A stretch of 64,000 nucleotides of DNA from JAIRVZ01 sp031553755 (GTDB lineage Bacteria > Bacteroidota > Bacteroidia > Bacteroidales > Azobacteroidaceae): positions 1 to 64,000 of the forward strand of contig JAVBKZ010000034.1 of NCBI GenBank assembly GCA_031553755.1, written 5' to 3'. Under the pieces are notes generated by a model. That model was given only the letters and a program-made list of their open reading frames with translations. It made no database searches and was not told the origin of the DNA. A program made the position numbers and the translations under genes. Below, piece after piece: positions 7,952 through 18,100 of this stretch (positions within the stretch are counted from its first letter, which is position 1; every line of letters begins with the position of its first letter).

Positions 7952-9248
7952 ATTATTAAAGCGTAGCGAAGAAGTCAGTGATATTATCGACCGCATGCCT
8001 ACTTCTTTTGGTAATTGGGTGGCAAGAGCTGTTGTTATTTTTACCATTTTACTATTTGTATTCGGGTGGGTAATAAAATATCCGGATGTGGTTACCGGAC
8101 AGATTAAAATAAACTCCAATATTGCACCGGTTAAATTAGTCGCGAATACATCCGGAAAACTAAAACTGAATAACTTCAATGCTCAGGATAATGTGAAAGA
8201 GGGAGAATACATTGCGGTAATTCAAAATCCGGCACAAACAGAAGATGTAATACATGTTATGGAGCTTTTATCCCTATTTGATCCTGCGGATAAATCCTTG
8301 TTAACGCGATCAATGAATATTTTTCCTGAAAAAATATCGTTGGGAGAATTAAATATGAAGTATTACACATTTTTATCAGCTCTGAAAAATAATTGTAACT
8401 ATATTCAAGACAATGTGTTTGAAAAACAAAGAATCAGCTTGACTGATGATATTAAATGGAGGAATATAATATTGTCGGAAGCCGAAGAGGTGTTGAAGGC
8501 AACAGAAGATAACCTGGAAATTACACAAAAATGGTTAAAAAAATATTCTTCTTTGAATAACGATGTTATTGCTACATACGAATATGAAGTAGACAGGAGC
8601 AAAATGGAATATTTATCGGCCAAGCAAAGTCGGCAACAATTGAAGAAAGAAGCCGCTTCTATCAGGATGCAAATTACTGAAAGTGGAAATCGTTTGGCGC
8701 AACTTCATGTAGAACAAAAAGAAAAGGAAAGACAATTACAATTGGAATTGCTTTCATCTTATCATGCGTTGAATAATGACCTTAAATTGTGGGAACAGCA
8801 GTATGTGTTTAAATCTCCTTTCGATGGAGAAATAGAATTCCTGAAATTCTGGGTTGACAATCAGTTTATACAAGCAGGGGAAGAGGCGTTTGGAATTGTT
8901 CCGCAAAAAAGTACGATTATAGGGCAAATGTTACTACCTGTACATGGCGCGGGAAAAGTAAAAACAGGAAGTCGTGTTACTATCAAGTTGGATAATTATC
9001 CATATGCTGAATTTGGTTCTGTTGAAGGACAAGTAAAATCCATATCTCTTCTTACTCAAGAATATAAAACCACACAAAATGCCATTGAAACTTATTTGGT
9101 TTTGGTTGAGTTACCTAAAGGACTGACAACTAATTATGGCGAACTATTGGATTTTAAATATGAAATCGGAGGAATTGCAGATATTATTGTTAAAGACAGG
9201 AGATTGATAGAAAGATTGTTTGATAATTTAAAATTCAGGACACAATAA
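7899..9248 (+). CDS. HlyD-like membrane-fusion adaptor of the C39 exporter
   Basis: The 449-residue adaptor has one transmembrane helix near residues 44-63 (VVIFTILLFVFGWVI). A lipoyl/barrel-sandwich segment follows (KLVANTSGKLKLNN), then a long coiled-coil hairpin (about 150-290), the returning FKSPFDGEIEF half of the barrel, and a beta-barrel region. RSEEVSDIIDRMP before the helix is typical of Bacteroidota adaptors, which supports the ATG at 7899 although it overlaps the exporter gene by 53 bases. It links the inner-membrane ABC protein to the outer-membrane channel encoded next, with which it shares one base (TAATG). Confidence 0.93.
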   Translation: MIWKPLKLKKSKPNSQDKLLKRSEEVSDIIDRMPTSFGNWVARAVVIFTILLFVFGWVIKYPDVVTGQIKINSNIAPVKLVANTSGKLKLNNFNAQDNVKEGEYIAVIQNPAQTEDVIHVMELLSLFDPADKSLLTRSMNIFPEKISLGELNMKYYTFLSALKNNCNYIQDNVFEKQRISLTDDIKWRNIILSEAEEVLKATEDNLEITQKWLKKYSSLNNDVIATYEYEVDRSKMEYLSAKQSRQQLKKEAASIRMQITESGNRLAQLHVEQKEKERQLQLELLSSYHALNNDLKLWEQQYVFKSPFDGEIEFLKFWVDNQFIQAGEEAFGIVPQKSTIIGQMLLPVHGAGKVKTGSRVTIKLDNYPYAEFGSVEGQVKSISLLTQEYKTTQNAIETYLVLVELPKGLTTNYGELLDFKYEIGGIADIIVKDRRLIERLFDNLKFRTQ

Positions 9249-10774
9249 TGATATTATTATATAATACCTCAAAATATTTTAAACTTAAAATCATAATACT
9301 CATTTTCTCTTTTTTTATGTTTGGAATAGTTGAACTTCTTGCCCGGCAAAGAAAAGAATTAGATATGTTTCAGTGTGTTAAAATCGCGTCCGATAGCTCT
9401 TTGCAAGCCTTTATGGCAGAAAACTATTATCAATCCGGATATTGGGAATACCAATCATATAAAGCGACTCGTTTACCATCTCTATCTCTCCGATTAACTC
9501 CGGTACAATATAATCGGAACATTACAAAACGTTATGATTTTCAGGAAAATATAGATATATACAGAACCCAACAATCTTTGTATTCATCGGGAGGATTAAG
9601 ATTGGACCAAAATGTAAGCCTCACAGGAGGATCTTTTTTTATGGATTCGGAATTAGGATACATTAAAAATTATGGAGAAAATGATAATGTACAATTCAGC
9701 ACGGTTCCTATTCGTATAGGTTATTCTCAAGCATTATTTGGATTCAATAGTTTTAGATGGAATAAAAAAATAGAACCTTTAAAATTTGAAAAAGCCAAAA
9801 GCCAATTTTTATATCGTCAACAAGAAGTTGCGGAAAATACGGTACAACATTTTTTTAATTTTGCATTGGCCCAAAAAGAACATGAATTGGCGATAGAAAA
9901 TTTGTTGTCTGCAGACACTTTATATAATGTTGGAATAGAGAGACAAAAAATTTCAGCAATATCTAATGCCGATGTATTGACTCTGAAAATGGATATGATC
10001 AATGCTCAAAATACCCTCAAAAATACGGAGTTAAATTTGAAAGATAAGCAGTTTGCGTTTATTACATTCCTAAATATTGGCAATGATTGCGACTATTCAG
10101 TTAGATTACCGGAAATTATAACCAAAATATTTATACCTATAGATGATGCTTTATTGTATGCCAAAAATAATAACCCTGATTATCTTTCATACAGGCAAGA
10201 AGTTCTTGAAGCGGAAAGAGAAGTCGATAAGAATAAAAAACGTTCGGTATTTGATGCTAACATTTCTGCCAGTGTTGGTTTTAATCAGGCGGCGGAAGAA
10301 ATTGCAACTGCTTATAAAAATCCCTTACAACAAGATATATTTACCCTTACTTTTTCTATACCTATACTTGATTGGGGTATTAGAAAAGGACAACATAATA
10401 TGTCTAAAAGCAACTTGAGCTTGATAAATCTTTCCATTCAGCAAAAAAAACGAAATTTAGAACAAGAAATAAAATCTACGATTGATAACTTCAATGTTCA
10501 ACAGGAAATGATTTTTTCGGCTCAAGAAGTTCTATCTTTATCAGGTAAGGCATATCAGATAAATAAAGAACGGTTTATTGTTGGAAAGCTTGATATAAAC
10601 AGTCTTACTTTCTCATTGAACCGTTACAAAGAGGCTCAACGGAATTATTTATCTTCTTTAAAATATTATTGGTTAAATTATTTTAAGATTAAAAAACTGA
10701 CTCTTTATGATTTCGAGGAACAAAAAGATCTTTCTACTCAATTTGATAATAAATTGAATATTTCCAGAAGATGA
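9248..10774 (+). CDS. TolC-family outer-membrane efflux protein
   Basis: The 508-residue product has an N-terminal signal-like segment (residues 15-33) and the long helices of TolC/OEP channels, for example ENTVQHFFNFALAQKEHELA, where a helix pair is interrupted by beta-strand segments. A second equivalent half (residues about 300-490) contains LEAEREVDKNKKR and the FTLTFSIPILDWG strand that is characteristic of the family. It completes a tripartite type I secretion system with the two genes before it. Its stop overlaps the glf start as ATGA, indicating translational coupling. Confidence 0.92.
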   Translation: MILLYNTSKYFKLKIIILIFSFFMFGIVELLARQRKELDMFQCVKIASDSSLQAFMAENYYQSGYWEYQSYKATRLPSLSLRLTPVQYNRNITKRYDFQENIDIYRTQQSLYSSGGLRLDQNVSLTGGSFFMDSELGYIKNYGENDNVQFSTVPIRIGYSQALFGFNSFRWNKKIEPLKFEKAKSQFLYRQQEVAENTVQHFFNFALAQKEHELAIENLLSADTLYNVGIERQKISAISNADVLTLKMDMINAQNTLKNTELNLKDKQFAFITFLNIGNDCDYSVRLPEIITKIFIPIDDALLYAKNNNPDYLSYRQEVLEAEREVDKNKKRSVFDANISASVGFNQAAEEIATAYKNPLQQDIFTLTFSIPILDWGIRKGQHNMSKSNLSLINLSIQQKKRNLEQEIKSTIDNFNVQQEMIFSAQEVLSLSGKAYQINKERFIVGKLDINSLTFSLNRYKEAQRNYLSSLKYYWLNYFKIKKLTLYDFEEQKDLSTQFDNKLNISRR

Positions 10775-11889
10775 AACAATATCACTACGATTACCTCCTT
10801 GTCGGAGCAGGTTTATTCAACGCGATATTTGCCAGAGAGGCAAAAAAAGATGGAAAAAAATGCCTTGTTGTTGAAAAAAGAAATCATAAGGGGGGTAATC
10901 TTTATTGTGAAAATATAAAAAGTATCAACGTGCATAAGTATGGAGCGCACATTTTTCATACAAACGACAAAGCAATATGGAATTATATGCGAGATTTGTG
11001 CGAGTTCAACCACTACATAAATTCTCCTCTCGCGAAATATAAAGATGAAATATTCAATCTTCCTTTCAATATGAATACCTTTTATCAATTATGGAAAGTT
11101 AGATTCCCACATGAAGCAATTGATAAAATAGAAAAACAAAGGCTAAAAATTGAAAATCCCACCAACTTGGAAGAACAGGCATTGTCGCTTGTAGGGACAG
11201 ATATATATGAAAAACTAATTAAAGGTTATACGGAAAAACAATGGGGACGAGATGCCAAAACTTTGCCAGCATTTATCATTAAACGTATTCCGGTAAGATT
11301 TACTTACAACAACAACTACTTTGAAGATGTTTATCAAGGCATACCCAAGGGCGGTTTTAATTCCATTTTTGATCAATGTTTTGAAGGATGTGATTTATTT
11401 CTTAATACAGATTTCTTTGCAAATAAAGATATTATAAACTCTGCTCAGAAAACCATTTTCAGTGGAATGATTGATCAATATTATGATTATTGCTATGGAC
11501 AGTTGGAATATCGGTCACTTGTTTTTGAAAATGAAATCTTAGATATTCCTAATTATCAAGGGAATGCTGTTGTTAACTATACTGAAAGGGAGATTCCTTA
11601 TACCCGGATCATAGAACATAAACATTTTGAGTTCGGAACGCAATCCCAAACTGTCATAACCAAAGAATACCCCAAGCAATGGAACCGTGGTTCGGAACCA
11701 TATTATCCGGTAAATACGGAACGGAATAACCAAATATTATTGAAATACAAAGATTTAGCATTAAAAGAAAAAAATGTCCATTTTGGAGGCCGCTTAGGCG
11801 CTTATCAATACTGGGATATGGATAAAACGGTTAATGAATCGTTACTATTATATAAAAAATTAACATACAACAAACAAAATTTTGAATAA
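10771..11889 (+). CDS. glf: UDP-galactopyranose mutase
   Basis: The 372-residue flavoenzyme starts with an FAD-binding Rossmann motif (LLVGAGLFNAIFAREA) and has the Glf hallmarks YGAHIFHT, LPFNMNTF, YTEKQWG and, near the end, FGGRLGAYQYWDMD. It converts UDP-galactopyranose to UDP-galactofuranose in the cytoplasm for surface glycans. The length is normal for the family. Its ATG overlaps the stop of the TolC-like gene, so it is translated with a type I secretion system rather than with a glycan locus. No galactofuranosyltransferase is nearby. The coupling may reflect chance gene order or glycosylation of the exported product. Confidence 0.95.
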   Translation: MKQYHYDYLLVGAGLFNAIFAREAKKDGKKCLVVEKRNHKGGNLYCENIKSINVHKYGAHIFHTNDKAIWNYMRDLCEFNHYINSPLAKYKDEIFNLPFNMNTFYQLWKVRFPHEAIDKIEKQRLKIENPTNLEEQALSLVGTDIYEKLIKGYTEKQWGRDAKTLPAFIIKRIPVRFTYNNNYFEDVYQGIPKGGFNSIFDQCFEGCDLFLNTDFFANKDIINSAQKTIFSGMIDQYYDYCYGQLEYRSLVFENEILDIPNYQGNAVVNYTEREIPYTRIIEHKHFEFGTQSQTVITKEYPKQWNRGSEPYYPVNTERNNQILLKYKDLALKEKNVHFGGRLGAYQYWDMDKTVNESLLLYKKLTYNKQNFE

Positions 11890-12035
11890 TTGAACGATTT
11901 TGTAACTTGTTGATTTTTAGTTGAATATTGTAATGGGTTAATGTTTTTTATTCAATTAATTTTTAAAATTAACCTAAATTGTAACCGCCTATATTATATC
12001 TTTTGAACAAAAACACAATTATCTTATCAACTATC

Positions 12036-13235
12036 ATGAAAACAAAATTATTGAAATGTTGTGTAATTTCCTTTTTATTTCACATCATGTTTTATGGATT
12101 GATTCACGCTCAATCCGGAAGTATTGATTTTACTTCTGCGGTAGAAGCTATAACTTGGGCGAAAGCCAATAAGGTTGCCGCGGCCGATATAAAACATATT
12201 ACAATTACTGGTAATAATGATGCTGCTGATTTGCTGAAATTAAGAACGTTGAATAACAATTCGGGAAATGGATATTTCAAGTCGTTGGAAAGTATCGAAC
12301 TTTCCGCGCAAACAGGTAATATACCCAATGCCTGTTTTTACGAACATTATCATGGCGCTCAATGGTTGAAACGTTTTTCGGCTTCTAATCTAACTGGCAT
12401 TGGAAGTTGGGCGTTTCGGTTTTGTACCAATTTATTAGAAGTGGATTTGCCCGCGCTTACAAATATTGGGGCTTATGCGTTTTATAATTGTAATTTCACA
12501 ACTATCCATTTGCCAATATCTTTAGTAAGTATAGACGCTAATCCATTTTTAGGTTGTAAAAACTTGACTAACATAATTGTTTCTGAAGGAAATGAATATT
12601 TCACAGTTGAAAACGGCATTTTATATAACGTTGATAAAACATTGCTGATAGCTTATCCTTCGGGAAAAACGGAAACAACTTATAACGCTCCTAATACGGT
12701 TGCGAGCATAGGATGCAATTCGTTTGGAATTTGCACCAACTTGTCATCGATGGAGTTACTCACAGTTGTAAATGTCAATGATTGGGCTTCCGAGTATTGT
12801 TCTGGTTTAAAAACTATAAAATTTAAAACCTCTGAAATTGTCAATTTGGGGTCAAATGTATTTTCCGGAGTTACAACCGCGAATATCGATTTATATTTGA
12901 ATGAAAAAGGAGCAGAATATAAAAACAATGTCAACGGAAATGTTTGGAAAGATAATACTTGGAAAAGTATAAACGCGGAAAAATATTCAAGTATTTCAGA
13001 AATAGAAAAAATAAAAGTGTCTGTCTTTCCTAACCCGGTAAAAAATATATTACACATAGAATCAAACGAAGAAATAAAACAGATAAGCATTTACGACATG
13101 AATGCCAAAATCGTATTGCAGACAAATAATGCAGGTAATAATCTTGATTTGAATACATTGTCAAGTGGTTTGTATGTAGTCAGAATAGCTACTTTTTCAT
13201 GTATAAAAACCGAACGTGTGTTGAAAATAGATTAA
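12036..13235 (+). CDS. LRR_5 (BspA-like) surface protein with T9SS sorting domain
   Basis: I chose the ATG at 12036 because it starts a good signal peptide (MKTKLLKCCVISFLF to about IHAQS). The in-frame TTG at 12003 adds only 11 unlikely residues. Of about 399 residues, the middle has BspA-type leucine-rich units such as IGSWAFRFCTNL, IGAYAFYNC and SIGCNSFGICTNLSS. The last 75 residues are a T9SS type A sorting domain: VFPNPVKN, ISIYDMN, LSSGLYVVRI and a basic end. LRR_5 proteins mediate adhesion or protein binding at the cell surface. It is first in an apparent operon with the next two genes (49-base gap, then coupled), so it probably helps that glycan system at the surface. Confidence 0.88.
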   Translation: MKTKLLKCCVISFLFHIMFYGLIHAQSGSIDFTSAVEAITWAKANKVAAADIKHITITGNNDAADLLKLRTLNNNSGNGYFKSLESIELSAQTGNIPNACFYEHYHGAQWLKRFSASNLTGIGSWAFRFCTNLLEVDLPALTNIGAYAFYNCNFTTIHLPISLVSIDANPFLGCKNLTNIIVSEGNEYFTVENGILYNVDKTLLIAYPSGKTETTYNAPNTVASIGCNSFGICTNLSSMELLTVVNVNDWASEYCSGLKTIKFKTSEIVNLGSNVFSGVTTANIDLYLNEKGAEYKNNVNGNVWKDNTWKSINAEKYSSISEIEKIKVSVFPNPVKNILHIESNEEIKQISIYDMNAKIVLQTNNAGNNLDLNTLSSGLYVVRIATFSCIKTERVLKID

Positions 13236-13284
13236 AATGAATATATTTGTCAACTCTCAACTTCTCAACTAAATTTATTTACTC

Positions 13285-15159
13285 ATGAAACATAAAAAAT
13301 TACTTCTTATAATTGTTCTTTGTTGTATCTGTACAGGAATTTTGGCCGATTCAGGGATTTATATTTGCGGACATTTCCGTCGCGATCGCACAAAAACCGT
13401 AACTGCCTTAAAGGCTTCGGGATTCACTTTCGGTATCCTTTTTAATGTTCATGTAGAGGCCGATGGCACTTTAATTACCGATGGAGAAGTAATTTGCAAA
13501 AACGGAGAATATGTTTTTGATAAAATTATTCCGGGTTATGCCAGCGATAAAGCACAGGTCGACTATGTTGATGATGTGAATTCTTTGCTTTCGAGTAATA
13601 CTTCTTTGTTGCGGTTGGAATATTGTATCGGAGGTTGGCTTAACAATGCCTACAAAAATGTCAGCGATTTGGTAAAAGCGCAAGGTACGGGTACTTCAAG
13701 TATCTTGTATAAAAATTTCAAGGCATTGAAAGACGCTATTCCCGCGGTAATCGCTGTTAATAACGATATAGAGCAAGATTACGATGCCAATACGCAGTCA
13801 CAATTTCATATCATGTTGTATGATATCGGATTTAAAACCACTATCGCGCCATATATGAATAAGACGTATTGGGATAGTTTTGTTTCAAAAATCGAAGCGG
13901 CTCGTCCGGGTGCAGTCGATAGAAATTATTTGCAATGTTATGGTGGCGGCAGCGGAAATAATCCTAAGAATTGGAAAATCGGTAATTTACCGATTTATGG
14001 CAGTCGTGATATCGAAGCAAATCCGGGGCTAACTTCTTCGGAAATTGTAACAACGATGACGAATTGGAAAAACGATGCGGGAATTATTGGCGGATTTTAT
14101 TGGAACTATAATTACGACCGTGATTTAAAGAAATTTTCCGCTCCGATTAACCAAGTTTTCGGCGGAGGAACGGTAATTGACCGTAGCAGTATTGTGGCGA
14201 TGGTTTATCCGGTAAAAGATTACAAAGCCCCACAAACAAATTTTGTGATGGGTAGCTATACTAAAACGCAAATTCAAAATACAGGTTTCAATTCGAATCA
14301 GTTAGCTGGTTTGAAATTAAATGAAGGCGTGCGGATGGTTTTGTTTACAGGAGATAATTTTACGGGAGACTCCATTGTCGTCACTTCTAACGTAAGTGAT
14401 ATAAGCGCGTTATCCGGAACAAATAATATAAACTCGTGGCGAATTCAGGCCAATAGTTCCGATGAAATTTCTGGTAAAAATTTCATGATTAAAAACAAAC
14501 AAAGCGGTTTTGTGCTAAAACCTTCAGTAAATGGCATTAGTTCAACTATTCATCAGATGAATCCCGATGATACAGGGTATAGTGTTTGGACATTTGAACT
14601 TGTTGAAAACGGCTTGTATAAAATAGTAAATAAAGGTAGTGGAAGGGTTTTGCAGATAGAAAACACCAATCAGACGTCCTATTTGCACGATGGTTTGAGT
14701 GTTGCTCAGGTAAGTTATACCGGCGGTTCGAATCAACATTTTATTGTTAAACAAAATGTTGACAATACGTATAAATTAATTCCTTTGAAGACATTAAAGT
14801 ATATTGGAATTGCGGATCAAAATCAATTACTCGAAAAAAAGCCCCCTGTTCAACGCCGATTATCTTCCGCTCCCAGTACAGATTGGATATTGGTTCCCGC
14901 CGAAACAAGGTCCAATATCATTTCGCGATCAATTACAAATTTATTTGATGTTTATCCTCGTGTTACAAGCGGCGAGATAAAAATTCATAGTTCTTCTGCT
15001 AATTTTTTGTTGAAAATTATTGATATAAATGGTCATGTTGTATTGGAAAAACAACAAACAAACGAATATTTGAATATATCATCGTTTCCGGCAGGCGTTT
15101 ATGTTTTGCACCTTGAAACCGGGAAACAAAGTAAAACCGTGAGAATTGTAAAAATATGA
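13285..15159 (+). CDS. secreted TIM-barrel-like/beta-gamma-crystallin/ricin-lectin protein with T9SS tail
   Basis: The 624-residue product has a signal peptide (cleavage near ILADS, residue 22). Residues 25-310 resemble a glycoside-hydrolase TIM barrel (GHFRRD, LLRLEYCIGGW, YLQCYGGGSGN, GGFYWNYNYDRD), but I cannot name the family; a GH18-like fold is possible. Residues about 345-390 (VRMVLFTGDNFTGDS, NNINSWRI) look like a beta-gamma-crystallin unit. Residues 393-555 are ricin-type lectin repeats (NKQSGFVLKP, NKGSGRVLQI). The end is a T9SS sorting domain (LFDVYPRV, FPAGVYVLHLETG). It is probably a surface enzyme or lectin that binds the glycan cut by the GH89 enzyme encoded next. Confidence 0.75.
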   Translation: MKHKKLLLIIVLCCICTGILADSGIYICGHFRRDRTKTVTALKASGFTFGILFNVHVEADGTLITDGEVICKNGEYVFDKIIPGYASDKAQVDYVDDVNSLLSSNTSLLRLEYCIGGWLNNAYKNVSDLVKAQGTGTSSILYKNFKALKDAIPAVIAVNNDIEQDYDANTQSQFHIMLYDIGFKTTIAPYMNKTYWDSFVSKIEAARPGAVDRNYLQCYGGGSGNNPKNWKIGNLPIYGSRDIEANPGLTSSEIVTTMTNWKNDAGIIGGFYWNYNYDRDLKKFSAPINQVFGGGTVIDRSSIVAMVYPVKDYKAPQTNFVMGSYTKTQIQNTGFNSNQLAGLKLNEGVRMVLFTGDNFTGDSIVVTSNVSDISALSGTNNINSWRIQANSSDEISGKNFMIKNKQSGFVLKPSVNGISSTIHQMNPDDTGYSVWTFELVENGLYKIVNKGSGRVLQIENTNQTSYLHDGLSVAQVSYTGGSNQHFIVKQNVDNTYKLIPLKTLKYIGIADQNQLLEKKPPVQRRLSSAPSTDWILVPAETRSNIISRSITNLFDVYPRVTSGEIKIHSSSANFLLKIIDINGHVVLEKQQTNEYLNISSFPAGVYVLHLETGKQSKTVRIVKI

Positions 15160-15188
15160 AGTTCTCAACTAATAATTTATATTTATTT

Positions 15189-18100
15189 ATGAAAAAATAT
15201 CAAAAATCAGCCGCTTTAATATTTCTTCTTTTGATTTTCTGTCTACAAGCCGGATTTTCAAGCATGAAAGCAATACAAGAAAAACAAGCGATAAAAGAAT
15301 ATATTGTAAAAGAAGACGCTTATATAAGGAATGGCTCTAATGCCACAAAAAATTATAATTCCGAAAGCATAACTTCATCACATGGAGCTCAGTATGAGGG
15401 AAAAGGTTATAAGGTTATAAATTCAAAATACCTGGATTCGAATGAAATCACCGGAATGATGAAATTTGATTTACCTACTGTAACGGAAGTCGCGGATAAC
15501 AATTTCGATACATTCGAACTTCAATTCAATATCTTTAAGAACGCGGATTTCAATACCGGAAATCAGGATTATGTATTTCGTTATACGACAGATACTTCTT
15601 GGAGCGAAACAACAATAACATGGAATAATCGTCCGTCGGCGATTGACAGGACAAATACCAATATATTGTTTACTTTTCATATAGATAAAGGAGATGAATA
15701 CGAATTTAAGAATGAAAATAAAAAGATAATTGTCAGAGATATAACAGAAGTAGTCAAGAATTTGATAGCCGGCGGACATACCGGAATTACCGTATTTGTA
15801 ACAGCAACCTCTTCACTCAATACATCTTTAATGATTCATTGTAAAGAAACTGCTGAAGAAAATAAAAGACCAAGAATCATTGCTTCGAATGTTTTTCAAA
15901 ATTTGAAAAATTTGGTAACTCAAGTATCTGTCTTAAAAAAAGAAGATTATACAAATGAAAGTTATCTCGTATTTGCTGGAAAATTAACGGCTGCACAAAT
16001 ATTAATAGATAATAATAGCAACGATTTAACAGCTAATCGAAATGCCTACCGGGAATTGAAAAATGCTTATGAATCACTTATTGCTTCAGTAGATCCGGAT
16101 GATTCTGAAAATATCGCTTATGGCAAACCCGTAAGAAGTAATTTATCTAAGTCTTTAGTCAAAAATATCAATGATGGAAATTTATCCACATCGTGGTCGG
16201 GTGTTTTCTTTCCCGCCTATGTTGATGTTGATTTGATGGATGTATATGATATAGGAAAAATTGCAGTTTATTTTCCTGTAGGCACCAAATCATATTATTC
16301 TCTTTATGGAAGTAATGATGGGAAAAATTATGACCTGATTTATAAATATCGAGAAACAAAAACAGCTACAACGGAGGGCGACAAAATTACTTTTGAAACA
16401 CATAAAGGCTATCGGATTGTCCGCGTTTATATTGAATTTACCGATGGAGACAATAAAGCTTATTTGTCGGAAGTAAAAGTATATGGAAATAAGAAAAATA
16501 TCAATACACAAACATTGAGACAAGGTTCGTTGGAAGATATTTTAGGCGTAAAATCATACAATGAAACGCCATATAACCAACCGGTTACAAATGTAGAAAC
16601 CATCGAAAACGTGTATGGAATTATCGACAGGACAATCGGCGCTGAATATCGCGGTTGGTTTACTTTCGAATTAGCTGGTAATAAAATCAATGGAAATGAT
16701 TATTTCGAATTAAGTGATGTTTCCGGAAAAATTCATATCAAAGGAAATGAAGGATTGTCATTAACGACAGGCTTGAATTATTATTATAAAAACTATTTGA
16801 ACGTACATGTTTCCGAACAAACTAAACAGGTAAAGATGCCGAATCAAATTGTTTTAATCGGAGAAAAAGTACGTAAAGAAACTCCATACAAAGTCAGGTA
16901 CGCCTTTAACTATTGTACATTGAATTATACATTTTCGTTTTTTGGAGAAGAAAGTTGGCAACGTGAAAATGATTGGTTAGCGCTGAACGGGGTGAATGTT
17001 GTTTTAGATTTGGCAGGGCAAGAAGCCACTTGGATTAAATTTCTGATGAATTTCGGATATTCTTTTGATAACGCGAAAGACTGGTTGACAGGGCCTTCTT
17101 ATTATGCTTGGCAATTCATGGATAACATGGAAAGTTTTGGAGGACCAGTTCCTGACGGATATGTGAAAGACCGGTTGGAATTAGCCCGAAGTTCACAACG
17201 TTGGAAAAAATCATTGGGAATGCAAACTGTATTGCAAGGATATGCCGGAATGGTTCCTACTAATTTTAAAGAATTTCAGCCCAATATAACAGTAATAGAG
17301 CAAGGAGGGTGGAATGGATTTAGCAGGCCTTATATGATCGCGACCGATTCGCCCGAATACGATGAATATGCCCGGAAATTTTATGCGGCTCAGGAATTTG
17401 TTTATGGAAAAACATCTGATTATTACGCGGTTGACCCGTTCCATGAAGGAGGAATACGTCCTTCTGGATTAACTGACGATAAAATTGCGAAAGAAGTTTT
17501 AGAATCTTTGCTTGAATATGATAAGGATGCCATTTGGGTAGTTCAGGGATGGCAAAGTAATCCCACAAACAGCTTGCTGAAAGGAATGGGAGAAAATAAA
17601 AATAAACATGTGCTTATTGTCGATTTGATAAAATATCCGATTAAATCGTGGACAAAATACAACAAACTAAAATATGATAATACAACTTTAGAGTCGCTTG
17701 AATTTAATGGTACAAACTGGGCTTGGTGTCTATTGGCCAATTTTGGAGGTAATCCTTCGATGCACGGGCAAATAGATGTGATGGTTGAGGACATTTTGAA
17801 TGCTCAAAAGACAAGCAACCACATGCAGGGAATCGGAATTATTTCGGAAGCTACTTATGAAAATCCGATTTTGTACGATTTAATTTTTGATTTGGTTTGG
17901 GCTGACAATACATTCGACTTGAATCAATGGCTTGATAAATACCTCAAAAGAAGATATGGCGGAATAACGGAAAAAGCGAAACTGGCTTGGAAAGCCATGA
18001 GAAACAGTAATTACAATCATGGAGTTCGCTACACAAATGAATTATTTGGAATGAAAGGCAAAGGCCCGCAAGATTATGCCGCGCAAAATATACCTTATGG

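Noticed and set aside
12003..12035. TTG start for the LRR_5 gene
   Set aside because: The ATG at 12036 starts directly at a typical signal peptide; the extension has no support.
12680..13090. 136-residue minus-strand ORF
   Set aside because: It lies entirely opposite the LRR_5/T9SS gene, whose signal peptide, repeats and tail are clear. The reverse frame has no recognisable family or start region.
15156..15188. ATG at 15156 as the GH89 start
   Set aside because: It would put 11 polar residues before the signal peptide. The ATG at 15189 gives a standard signal sequence, though the overlap with the previous stop leaves some doubt.
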